Shown here one piece after another: positions 1-10,340 of a DNA stretch of 64,000 nucleotides. Both the position numbers and the translations under genes were made by a program. Source of the DNA: Toxorhynchites rutilus septentrionalis (lineage: Eukaryota > Arthropoda > Insecta > Diptera > Culicidae); contig NC_073745.1 of the NCBI RefSeq assembly GCF_029784135.1, forward strand, positions 42,302,420 through 42,366,419, read 5' to 3'. Position 1 is the first letter of the stretch. Each line of letters opens with the position of its first letter. A model generated the notes under the pieces. The model ran no database searches and was not told the origin of the DNA. It saw only the letters and a program-made list of their open reading frames with translations.

Positions 1-610
1 AAGAATATTATAGCTGACCTAATTGTTGTTAAACACTTTGCGGACCGCTCACGAGATTTCCCGTTTTTGCGTTCCTTCTGTAAGTGTCTTGCTGGATTTA
101 ATGATTAATGAAATTAAATAAAATTATTGTTTATCAAGTAACAACCTTCAAAATTATGCTAATTAGATAGAGAATTGATTAATTCATCTTTCCACATAGT
201 TCATTTTTTTCTTGATCGTGACATAGAAAAGTTATAGACTGAAACGTGAGCATGGGTCAATATAGGAAAATATACAGAATTTTGAAAATCAAAAAAAGTT
301 GTTCAAATAGAGTTATCGAAGTTGTAGGAAAGAAATTAATAAATTTATCGAAAATGGAAATAGAACTTTTTCACACTCGAAAAAAAAAGAACAGAGTGCG
401 GAGTCGAAATTTTTAGGCGATTTTTTAAATGCTTTAAAATCGTGAAATATCATAGCATTGGATATAAACCTCTCTAAAGCATAATTTACATGGATTTACA
501 CGGAATACTTTACTGAGAAATTTGTATTTCGATATATGTAGATGTAGTTGACAAAAATATCGGGAATAAATGAGAAATAATGCATAACTCGTCAACTAAT
601 CAATCAAATT
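1..610. other. AT-rich sequence, nothing recognised
   Basis: I see no open frame with a recognisable product, no tRNA and no terminal repeat pair here. It is AT-rich spacer. Confidence 0.5.
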
Positions 611-613
611 GAA

Positions 614-1079
614 CTAAAGGGCCTGGCTGGGTAAGGAAGCAAAACGTGCCCCCAAACCCCCTCCATGCTTGAAGGTCTTCGTGGCATACTGTGGCATGTA
701 AGCACAGTCTATTGGGCGATGGATCCAAGTTTTTCCTTCCGAGCCGATGAGGTTTACCTTCGTCTCAGCCGACCACAGTATATTTCGCCACTGATTTTCC
801 TTCCCCGGACCGATCCAATCGAAGTGGTCTTTCGTGTACTTCAGCTGCGCCTTCGGATGCTTCGGCGTCAGCATCGGCCCGGAAGGTCCCGGTCCCCCCT
901 AGGCTTTTACCGCCTAGTCCATGCTCCACCAGCCGCCGCCAACTGTCCGGGATCTCACGGACAAGTTCAGTTCGACCCGGATCTTTTTCGAGGCATTGAA
1001 GGGATCTTTCTTGAAGGCTCGCTTCGCGGTTGTTTTCCTTGGGAGAGCATTAAACACGAAGGTTTTGGATCGTCACAAG
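614..1079 (-). pseudogene. Tc1-like transposase, internal part (broken)
   Basis: The minus-strand translation contains Tc1 transposase blocks in order: the TPKHPKAQLKY region, the ILWSAETKVNLIGSEG block around the first catalytic Asp, a HRP block and KHGGG. In active Tc1 enzymes (DD34E family) the ILWS block reads WSDET; here the Asp is Ala, so the catalytic residue is lost. An in-frame stop lies in the N-terminal part (near 1045-1055). The protein ends just after KHGGG, so the second Asp and the Glu are absent. The family would cut and paste DNA at TA sites using this enzyme in the nucleus; this copy cannot. Confidence 0.8.
1072..1079. repeat. 8-bp target duplication GTCACAAG (left)
   Basis: GTCACAAG lies immediately before CAGGGTTGCCA and is repeated exactly at 2887-2894 after the other end. 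An 8-bp duplication is the hAT superfamily signature. Confidence 0.85.
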
Positions 1080-2886
1080 CAGGGTTGCCATAATATTTTT
1101 CAAGAAACTGGAGGATTATTCTTAAAAACAACTGGAAGAAAACTGGATCCTGTAAAACCGTTTTATTTTAAGAAGATCTTTGATTTATCTAAAATGATTC
1201 TTTCTACCCATTTCAATGCTTGAGAAATAGAATTTCTTTAGAAGCCTCGTGTAGTATTTATATGTTGTTCATAAAATAGCGAAATAAATCATTCATTAAT
1301 CATATGATTCGAGCAAATCAAAATGACGTTTCCGTCACTCGATCATTACTGTGAAACAATATTTGTGGATTGTTTTTATAGAACCGCTAGAAAAATACGT
1401 TTTCATTTAGATAAAACTTGAAAAATATCGCTTTTTTTTTCTCCATAAAATCGCTGATAGAAGATCGTCACAAAACTGATCGCCAATGTAAATTGACAGT
1501 TCGAAAAGTAATGATTTTTTTAAAAAAGTCATTTTTGAGATTTTGAGATATTTTATGTAAAAAGTCCTCAGCTTTCTAGACAAAATATAAAAAAATTGGC
1601 ATTGGTTCCGAGACCATGAAAACCATAAAAAACGAACGCAATCAATAATAACGGAAACAAAAAAAACTGCAACTGGAAAGACGAGGTGATTGGCATTAAT
1701 TTGATATGTCAATCATTAGAATCGGTCCAGTAGTTCAAAAGTTATGAATTTTTGATAAAAAATCATTTTAGGAAAAAGTGAAAAAAGTGATTTTTCAGAC
1801 CATCCCAAAACGGAAATGGTCACCCTAACGAAAAAAATTCAAAAATACGGGTCTAATTATTTGCGATGAAGAACAAATATACCACTTTTCACGAAAATCT
1901 GAGAACCACTATATCGGTTTGGCATGGAATGGCTGACTTAAAACATTTATTTCGTTCGAGTTCATTCAATAGATAGAAAGTCAGGATCAATGCCTAAAAC
2001 TTGAATGAACATATTTTGGCTGTCGTGCTTCGTTTTTCTCACTTTTCAACGTTTTTCCATGTTCATGTGCTGTATCAACGATTTGATGAAAACTATTCAA
2101 ATCGTGCCAATTAGGTATAACTATTGAAACCGGCAATCAATTTTAATATTTCGAAAGAACGTTTCCTGAATTTTCGATACCTTCGTCTTTCAGCTGCGTA
2201 GCAAAGATTTCTGCAGAAACATAATCTTTCGTGGGCGAAATTCGGGTTCGGCTACAAAGGTAAATAAACAAAACACGAGCCACGAAAACGTTTTTTTTTT
2301 CGATCTGAGAAACATTTGACAGAAATTGCATGGGGAAATTTGAGCAAGTCTATTTTCAAGCAAAATGCACTTGAAAAACATATATGATTGACTTCGCATG
2401 ATCTAGATTAATACCAATTCTTTGATGAAATATCTATTGTAACAAATACAAACATCACATGTATTCTTGTTTTCTTGATCTTCTTCGTCTTTCCTGGCAC
2501 TTATTCTGTTCGTACATTGTGTAGTTGTATTTCTACTTTATACTCTCGTTTATTTTTATCCCACTCGATCGCTCCCCGCGAAAAAAAGTAGTTTTCATCA
2601 TAATGTTTCATCAACTTGTTCCTATTCTCCGTTTTGTTGAGGTTATATTCAGAAAAAGTTTTTTCCGCAGTTTCCCCAGGGATAGCAAGGGTGAGGGAGG
2701 GATAATATTTATACATTATTAACTTATTCTATACAAAATGGGTAAAACTGAAGCACACATATAAAAACTGGATAATACTGGATAGTATTTGAAAAAACTG
2801 GAAGATTTAAGTATTTAACTGTTTGACTGGATCGAGAGAAAAAAAACTGGAAGAATCCAATTTAAACTGGAACATTGGCAACGCTG
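1080..2886. mobile_element. hAT-like element, 1.8 kb, inserted in the Tc1 remnant
   Basis: The left end reads CAGGGTTGCCA and the right end, reverse complemented, CAGCGTTGCCA (10 of 11 match). Both are flanked by the 8-bp duplication GTCACAAG. The sub-terminal DNA at both sides is rich in ACTGGA-type words. No transposase frame is recognisable inside, so this is a non-autonomous or heavily decayed copy. It contains a segment (about 1868-1935) that recurs inverted at 57906-57975. The superfamily call rests on duplication length and the CAG(N)G terminus, not on protein homology. Confidence 0.75.
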
Positions 2887-2894
2887 GTCACAAG
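2887..2894. repeat. 8-bp target duplication GTCACAAG (right)
   Basis: Exact copy of 1072-1079. After it, Tc1 transposase sequence resumes on the minus strand. Confidence 0.85.
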
Positions 2895-3000
2895 TACTTT
2901 AAGATTTCGCGTTGACTGCTGCCTGCCTTGGACATTTTGCGGATAACCATCCGCTGTGTTTCCGCTGTGCGATTGTGTGCGTGATGGTTATAGGGGATAC
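2895..3000 (-). pseudogene. Tc1-like transposase N-terminus (continuation)
   Basis: The minus-strand frame contains a short helix-turn-helix-like start with KAGSSQREI, typical of the first DNA-binding helices of Tc1-family transposases. It runs up to the GTCACAAG duplication and continues on the other side of the hAT insertion at 1079. The Met before VIRKM is a plausible start but cannot be proven. It is a decayed remnant, not a functional gene. Confidence 0.6.
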
Positions 3001-3659
3001 TAAATTCGTTTTGAGTGAAATGCTGTTTTTTAATAATATGTCTCAGGAATGATCTCTTTGTTAACACACACCTACTTCATTGCTTTTTATAACTTTTAGT
3101 GAAAATAAAAAAAGTTGCTAGAAATGTTCATCCTTTTATCTGTTTCAATAACTCTGTTTGACTTTGTTTTACTCTGTGTAATGATTTTAATTACCTTGAT
3201 AACCGTAAAATTATAAAATTTATCGTTTTTTTGTGTTTGTTTTAACACACTTATTTTTCTGGCCAACAGTGTATGTTTATTTGACCATACAAACGATCAT
3301 TTTCAATTGTTCGCCAAAAGTAAACCTTTTTGGTGCAGTTTTGTGTTTTGTTTTTAACGTTTATGCCTTATAATTTCTTTAAAAAGATTGAAAATTGGCT
3401 AAAAGGTTCAAAAGTTTCAACTTTATAGAAATGAACATGATCGGCAATATCGATGGCTTACATGTCGGTTGACATTTTTTCTACTAGAAGTATTTTGTAG
3501 AGCTCGAAACAAATGGTAGTTAGAAGGTTTTATGTCTGAGCAACACGGTGGATGCATCAAAATTTCTCAACCATGTTTTCTTAATTTTCGGCCCGTTATC
3601 AAATATATGTGTTGTCTCATGTTGTCATGATGAAAGACAACACCTTTTCAGTTTATCAA

Positions 3660-4720
3660 TTCTGGTCGTTTTTGACGTAGAACTACGTCTTTCAGGAAGG
3701 GTACCAAATCAGAAAACAGGTCACGTTTATATGAAATAAAGTTAACGCTAATAACTATTTTCACTGTGAATGAATTCTCATGATTTGCATACCAATCGAA
3801 TCGGAAATTCTCTAATATTTGTTTGATATGCTGTACATTACAATCCGCTAATCTCTATATGGTTTAAATTCATGAAAAATGGAAGAACTTCCTTATTTCC
3901 CATACATTTGTTCTGCCGATTTATGTGCTAACCTTACCCGTATTTCGAATGCTTATAACTCGAACATTCCTTAACAGATCGGAAAGATGTTTGCATCAAT
4001 TGATAGGAAATACGTGTCTATCACAATTAATAAAATATTATTTTTCATGAGATGAACAATTGAATAACTATAAAATGTCAAGCGTTATTTAAACGCTCTA
4101 ACTGCCAAGTTTTAATTGGCCCGATTTATGGTTTCTCCAACACAGACTTCAAAATCGATGTGGAAATCCGCTTTTCAAATATATATGCAAGTTGGGGGTA
4201 TTTTTGTTCCCACTGAGCTGTGTTTCCCTAACACGAACTTCAAAATTAATGTGCCTAGGGGAATCCGCTTTGCAAATACATGCAAGTCGGGGGTATTTTT
4301 TGATGTTGAGTATTTTTGTACTCGCTTGTCGTTGTGCAGACCGGAATATGTTTCCCTAAAACGTACTTTCAAAATGAGAAGCCTGGAAAAATCATCATTT
4401 CAGATACTAGGGGTGAATGAACTTTCGCGGTTCGAGAACTACGTAAACATGAGATGTGCAATAATTTCAGAGGGAAATGTAAAATACAATGATCGTTTGA
4501 CAATTCTTCCTTTCACATATTTTGGTAGTCCTGAGCATCATATCAAACGTAAAAGGGCTTTCATCAAATTTATTTGTAACGGAGAACATACTCTATTACA
4601 AAAATTTCGATACATTCTACAATAATATTCGAAGTGGTAAGCAAGTGGATTGCATAATATAATTGCGTAGTTCTTCGTCGAAAATATGCGGTCGTGTCCT
4701 AAATACAACCCCTTATATTC
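3660..4720 (+). repeat. Dispersed histone-associated repeat family, copy 1
   Basis: It starts with TTTTTGACGTAGAACTACGTC, continues with a block containing GCTTATAACTCGAACATT and TGCATCAATTGATAGGAAAT, then a CCAAT-like ATTGGCC block, then the roughly 95-bp tandem repeat. The same order recurs at 19620-21330. This copy lacks any histone-like segment and lacks the SINE present in the 21.4-kb copy. Limits are approximate. Confidence 0.7.
4130..4400 (+). repeat. ~95-bp tandem repeat (2.5-3 diverged units)
   Basis: Units start with CCCTAACACAGACTTCAAAA-like sequence and contain AAATCCGCTTTGCAAATACATGCAAG-like and GGGGGTATTTTTGTTCCCAC-like blocks. Related arrays lie at 15240-15410 and 20811-21330. 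The array happens to be open in one frame over much of its length, but no known protein resembles it. Confidence 0.7.
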
Positions 4721-7700
4721 TTTAAATCGTTCGTGTAATTGTTGTAAGATGCGAACAGTAAAGCTCTAAATTAATAGTTAGGCCATGCGATTATATAGTG
4801 GACGATTTTCTTGCAATCCCATCATCGTTAACGTTTTAAAAAATTGGCATCTTCGGCCAAATCAGAAGAAAAGTTGATTTTTTAGGTTTTCAGTTTGGAA
4901 AAAATTAGAGCATTTTTTCCGTTTATTTTCCGTATTCCATATCGATGTACAATGGAAAAAAGTCTCAATTCAACTCAACTCTCAACTCAACAAAAGCCAG
5001 AGACTCTAGCTCTTAATTAATTTACATACAATTGGATATATATGAAGATTCAGCCCGACCGGTGTGATGTGTCCGCACAATGAAGCGCTTCATCGCGCTG
5101 GCGCCTATCGTCCTGGCTAGTGGATGAAGCCATCCAAGCGATCCATTATGTATCATTATGATATCACCCTCCTGAAATTGGATAGCCATTTCGGCAGCGA
5201 TTCATGGTCGCCCTCTCGTGACACCGTTCAGATCCTTGTCAAAAATTTCATCGTTCGTTAATGTCTGGAGCGCTTTCGAGAAAGCCACTCTGCTTGCCCT
5301 CTTCGCATTCGAAAATCGCCCCGAAAGAAGCCATTAGATAACATAATAACAGATAAATTATGCTGGTAAATGTTTAAACTGTGCTCTCGTCTAAACATAT
5401 AACCGTGTGAGGGTCACTCAGGCTTGGTTCGGGACAACGGGAGAAGGAAAAAATGCCTCTCTCTTATGGGGAAATCACGCGCCTCGAAAAGTTTGCCATT
5501 GTGTTTGATCAGCGCTGTCCCGTTCTCCTTCCTGGAACTGGTGGCGGACTGTCTTTCATTGCGAGCCAGGCCCACCCTCTCCTCTATCCTCCCAGGTCAC
5601 TTCCAATCTTTGTTTGCGAGGTTTCGTTGCGAGATCAAACAGAAACTTTTGTCGCTGTTAAAAGCTGACAGGAAACGACATTATTGTTTAATTCACTGTG
5701 TCAAGAAAGTTTCCATTTTTCGGCAAGACAATTTGTAGCGAGGGGTATCGATTAGAGAGCAGTCCGGTGGCGAGCAGAGGAAATCGGTGGCAAAAGTAAA
5801 ACAAAAACTTCCGCCAATTATACCTTTCATCGATACTGTTGTGTAATTGTGCTATCCTTTGATCTGGCGCAATGCATGCGAACGACAGTCACGGCTCTGT
5901 CGAACCGCACACATGGCGTAAGATACAATCAAACATAAGGATATACAATTAAGCATCAAATCACGTTTTCGGAAGCGCATACTCAGCCCGGTGGAAACAA
6001 ATTTAACCCATCTAGAAAAGGTTACACTTGACGGTTACGCAATAATACGGTGATCGTGCGGAGTTGTTGCCGCTGAGATTTGATGCTCGTGTGCGCCATT
6101 TACGGGGCTGGCTGTGACGGACCATCGGATGATGAAAGAAATAGCATTCCCAGCAAATATTCACAGCTTATTGGACGGAGCGATTCGGTAGCCAACTTAT
6201 TACTTGCATTACATTTTACGATTATTGTCGCCAACCGTCAACCCATGGAGTGGACACAAAACAGCCACTTCGACATATGGTGGTTATGGATCGACTCCCC
6301 GGTACGGTTTCAGCATTTTGGGGCCAATATTTCTCTTTTCTTAATTTGAAAAGTTTTTCTCCTTCACTCTGGCGCCGGTACCTTCGGTGAGGCTGAAGAA
6401 GTACAGGATTTTTTCTGCTTCATTCCTAGCTTCCATCTTCAGCCCCGGAAGATAAACAGTTTCGTCACGGTCGGTTTAATCAAACCGATACGTGTGCGCC
6501 TATTTATGCGGGAGCTCACTCCGGTGGGAACGGAAGGCGGCCGGACCGGTGGAAATGTTTCAATATTTAGCTTTCTCTGTTTAGCCTTTGTTCGATACCG
6601 CAGAATGGAAGGAAAACAAATTTTAAATTTGACTATTACCATTGCGAACATGTACATGCTGGCCGGGGCCGGGGCAGCAACCAAAAAACCGAGTCGAGTG
6701 GAACAAAAATAATGCTAACAAACAACAAAAGTCGCGCACGTTTGTATTCAAATCGCGTATATGTGGTAACTTTTCGTTTTTAGATCCACAAAAGTTCCAG
6801 CTCGGGGAGATTTATGGCTGTTTCACCTTGGTGCTGAATATCAATTTCGTTGATACCACGGCAGCCGCCAAGTTGCATGCCTGAGTACAGGGCGCAATAC
6901 ATGACGGAACTAGCAACGAGGGACCACAGTTGGGCGTTCCTGTAATTCGAGTTCTGAATGTCTCACGCTGTGGCCTTAGATATGGGATGCGTTCGGTTAC
7001 ACAATCAATGTAATTTACATTCGAATTTTGGGACGAGAACGCTAAAAATAAAAGAATCCACAAATGATTCCAAGCGTCATGATGATTTTTTTTCTTCAGC
7101 TGTAAATCTGTTTGAATCATCTTCTGAAAAAGTTGACGATTTATTTAAAGCTTCTGAAACTTCTTTTAAACAGGATTATGTGGGAAACCATTCTAATAGT
7201 TTTAGAATAAAGATGCCTGGTAGTAATCAACATTCAGAATTATATGTTATATGTTATTATAAGTTATATGTTGTCAGCACTGTGCCACCTTTGCTTCCCT
7301 CCTGCAGTGTATGTCAACATCATATGCATCAAATGATTTAAAATATATACAGTAGTAATGTTGGATATTTTTTTATTATTTCATGTACAAAAACTGGAGA
7401 GGGTTCAGTATCCTCACCAACTGCGCACATACTTCGAGAGTCTACCTCGAAATCACCGATCTGTGTACGAGTTTCTGCTGAAAATCATATGCACTGGTCC
7501 CCTATCCGTACTACCCACTGTAGTCAGTCATGTTTTATCAACTAGATAATATCCACCTGTACGATCTTACGCTAAGATACATCAAATACTCGCCGAATGG
7601 CCTCCTTTAACGATCAATATTCGTGTTTGAAAACATCACTAACGGAATCAGCGTCCTGTAGTCAACCACCTTGAAGTACATGAACGGATAAGCTCAACAT

Positions 7701-7960
7701 ATGTTTGTTGAATTCAAGGCCTCAAGTAACTTTCTCTGAATTTTGCGATGATTTGTCGCAAGGTAAACATTTGGTCCGATGCGGGACGTTCCAACCGAAA
7801 TCCACACTGGCAGCTGTCCTGCTCGAAGTTTCAGTCCATTCAAACCTGGCAATACTATCAGATTACCTCCGAACCTGCTACTTTTTTTCCTCAGAACCAA
7901 GGAAGACCTGGATGTTAAATGATTCGACACAAATCCAGGGGTTTCAGCAGCCTTGATGAG
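4721..7960. other. Unique-looking intergenic DNA, no gene recognised
   Basis: Between 5030 and 6900 the GC content rises and the sequence does not match other parts of the window, so it may be single-copy and possibly regulatory. Short open frames exist on both strands but none has a recognisable domain, splice context or codon pattern. From 7000 on the DNA is AT-rich and featureless to my eye. Confidence 0.4.
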
Positions 7961-7989
7961 CTTTCTTGGAAATCTTGCGCACTTGGTGT

Positions 7990-8200
7990 TTCAGGAAACA
8001 TTTGAACATCAAAGCACAATTTCCCAAACAAATAATTCACGAATTATACAATGCAACACCTTTCGCAGAACAGCAACAGAAAATCCAGACTGCTGCGGAA
8101 CAAATTTTCACCTTCAGTTTTCCACCGAAGAACACGACTCTTACCGCTGGAAAGTACTGTCTTCCACCGAATTGAGCTTCGTTCACGAGTTTAGGGGAGC
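7990..8200 (+). repeat. Diverged dispersed repeat, related to 30190-30360
   Basis: A stretch reading TTTTCCACCGAAGAACACGACTC-like sequence followed by a GCTGGAAAGTAC-like block recurs, diverged, at 30310-30360. The preceding CAGCAACAGAAAATCC-like block also has a weak match there. The family is unknown to me. Confidence 0.4.
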
Positions 8201-8412
8201 GTAAAAGATAATAATTGATTTTTAGGCGGGATGAACGCTTTTTTGATTCCAGATGGCTTTCTAGCAAATGAGAAATATTAGTCTAACGAATTCGCTCTCT
8301 CAGTGTGACGATTAATCGATTATTTGGGGCGATTAATCGTATCGATTAACAAACTGCTGAAAACTATTCGATTAGCTGATGAACGATTAATTTCAAAAAT
8401 CGGGGATCACTA

Positions 8413-8724
8413 GGCGCGTCCACATTATGCCGAATGATGCCGAATGATGCCGAGCGACCTGTATCAGGCGGCATATTCGGTTCGTCATGTAATGTAGTCG
8501 GTTGCAGTGCGTCATCGTTGACGGCAAAATGCCGTCAACGCGAACGTACTTTTCGTTTTGTTTCGGTTTGATTTCCTTCGATCCGGACCCACTTATTTCG
8601 GGTTGGGTTCGGTATGATTCGAGTCGGTTTTCGGCACATCGGCAAGCCCGGGCGTCCATACTTGTTCGGCTTTACCGGGCGGCTAAGGTCGAACGATGCC
8701 GATTGGCGTAATGTGGACGCGTCT
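8413..8724 (+). mobile_element. MITE, left arm of an inverted pair
   Basis: The terminal inverted repeats are GGCGCGTCCACATTATGCC at the left and, reverse complemented, AGACGCGTCCACATTACGCC at the right. They are flanked by TA at 8411-8412 and 8725-8726. It is about 312 bp long and GC-richer than its surroundings, with no coding capacity. The TA target suggests mobilisation by an IS630-Tc1-mariner transposase, which is inference. An inverted, diverged copy lies at 8789-9123. Confidence 0.75.
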
Positions 8725-8788
8725 TAACAATTTCACTATGTCTCCCTTCTCTGCATACTTCGAACGATTTTTTACTGAATAAAATATA

Positions 8789-9123
8789 AAGACGCGTCCA
8801 CATTACGCCAATCGGCCTTGGCCGCCCGGTAAAGCCGACTAAATGTGGACGTACCGCCCGGGCTTGCCGACGTGCCGAAAACCGACTCGAATCAAACCGA
8901 ACCCAAACCGAAACAAGTGGGTCCGGTTCGAGAAAGTCGAACCAAAACAAAACGAAGTATATTAGCGTTGACGACATAGTGCTTCGTGTGTTCGTGATGG
9001 CTTCGTGCATGCGATGGGACTTCGGCTTCGTGCACCCGATGGGGCGTCCACATTACATAACGAACCGAATATGCCGTCTGGTACAGACCGATCGGCCTCA
9101 TTCGGCATAATGTGGACGCGCCT
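8789..9123 (-). mobile_element. MITE, right arm of an inverted pair
   Basis: It is a diverged reverse-complement copy of 8413-8724 with the same GACGCGTCCACATTA termini and TA flanks (8787-8788, 9124-9125). It carries extra GC-rich sequence near 8990-9040 (CTTCGTGCATGCGATGGGA-like) not seen in the left arm. Only about 64 bp separate the two arms, so the pair forms a long inverted repeat. Confidence 0.75.
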
Positions 9124-9633
9124 TAAGCTTCGGAATCGGTTCGGTAACGACATGATGAACGTAATTTTAAGAACAAATGATTTGACTGAACATTGCGGCG
9201 GCAGATCGCATATTTTATTGAATGAGTATGAACAAACATCATCAAATCCACGAATTATTACAAATGTTAATATACGTTTACAGCAAATGTAGTATTTTTT
9301 TATTAATTTGTTTAGTTTTACAGGCTCTGTTACATTAGTTTTAAGGAGCCGAATTCCTAATAATATTTTTATAACTATACATAAACAATTTTCTTAAATC
9401 TAAGGTTAGTAAGGTGGAAATCCGATTACTCGCGATCTACTCGAGTTTAGAAGGGTGACACATTTTTTCAGAAAAAGGATGGGATATTGTAGCAATGTTG
9501 ATGATCACACTCAATTCTTAAATCTATTCGTATATATATAGTGTATTTACATTTCAACTTAATCTACTGTTTATAGCAAGGGGGCCTATTACTCGCCGAG
9601 GAAGAAAAGGGGGGTATGAGGATATAGGGACAA

Positions 9634-10340
9634 TCACACACGAAGATCGATAGCTTTAAGGAAAACATATATTTGGGACATGTAATCAAGGTCTAACCGA
9701 GCCAACACATCTCTCACCGGCACCTTGGGCTGCCTTCCTCGAGCCCGAAGGGAGTTTTCTAAGTTCGATCTGGCGACAAAATACATATCACATGACCAAA
9801 CAACGTGCTCGATGTCGTGGTAACCTTGGCCATAAACACAAAGATTGCTGTCTGCAAAATTAATACGAAAGAGTAGCGCGTCTAACGAACAGTGATGCGA
9901 CATGAGTTGGGAGAAAGTGCGAATAAAGTCCCGACTCAAGTCCAGACTTTTGAACCATGGTTTGAGGCTAACCTTAGGGATAATCGAGTGAAGCCACCGA
10001 CCCAATTCATCTTCGTTCCACTTACGTTGCCAGTTAGAGATGGTATTTTTACGGACTAAAGAATAAAATTCATTGAAGGCGATTTGACGCTGATAAATGT
10101 CGGCTTCAATTGCACCTACTTTTGCCAATGAGTCAGCCCTCTCATTACCCGGGATAGAGCAATGAGAAGGGACCCAGACAAAGGTAATGACATAACAGCG
10201 TCTGGATAAAGCACTCAAAATTTATCGTATTCTCTCAAGGAAGTACGGCGAGTGCTTTTCCGGCCTCATTGAACGGATAGCTTCGACAGAGCTAAGACTA
10301 TCCGTTACAATGTAATAGTGTTCAACAGGTCGTGAGGACA
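9634..10340 (-). pseudogene. Non-LTR retrotransposon ORF2 end with RNase H domain (truncated)
   Basis: The minus strand encodes the RNase H domain of a LINE polyprotein. An IVTDSLSSVEAI block (catalytic Asp) lies at about 10250-10310. In a second frame there follow VWVPSHCSIPGNERADSLAK (catalytic His and Asp) and a C-terminal tail with HHCSLDALLFR and HDIEHVVWSCDMY. That tail order is typical of I/R1/Jockey-type elements that carry RNase H after reverse transcriptase. A frameshift near 10218 separates the two pieces. The reverse transcriptase and all upstream parts are absent, as expected of a 5'-truncated insertion. I cannot name the clade. A related fragment lies at 15885-16053. Confidence 0.8.

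Larger units (their letters stand above)
614..3271 (-). mobile_element. Tc1-like transposon remnant, split by a hAT-like insertion
   Basis: The right end reads CAGTG followed by TA at 3272-3273. In minus orientation this gives a Tc1-type terminus (CACTGTTGGCCAGAAAAATA). The transposase start (2895-3000) and its middle (614-1079) lie on the same strand but are separated by 1.8 kb of foreign DNA at 1080-2886. The left end is lost: homology stops just after the KHGGG block and no matching terminal repeat is seen near 600. The order of events is clear: the Tc1 element was present first and the hAT element inserted into it. Confidence 0.75.

Noticed and set aside
8502..9153. Several overlapping open frames on both strands
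   Set aside because: They fall in the two GC-rich inverted MITE copies and mirror one another; not coding.
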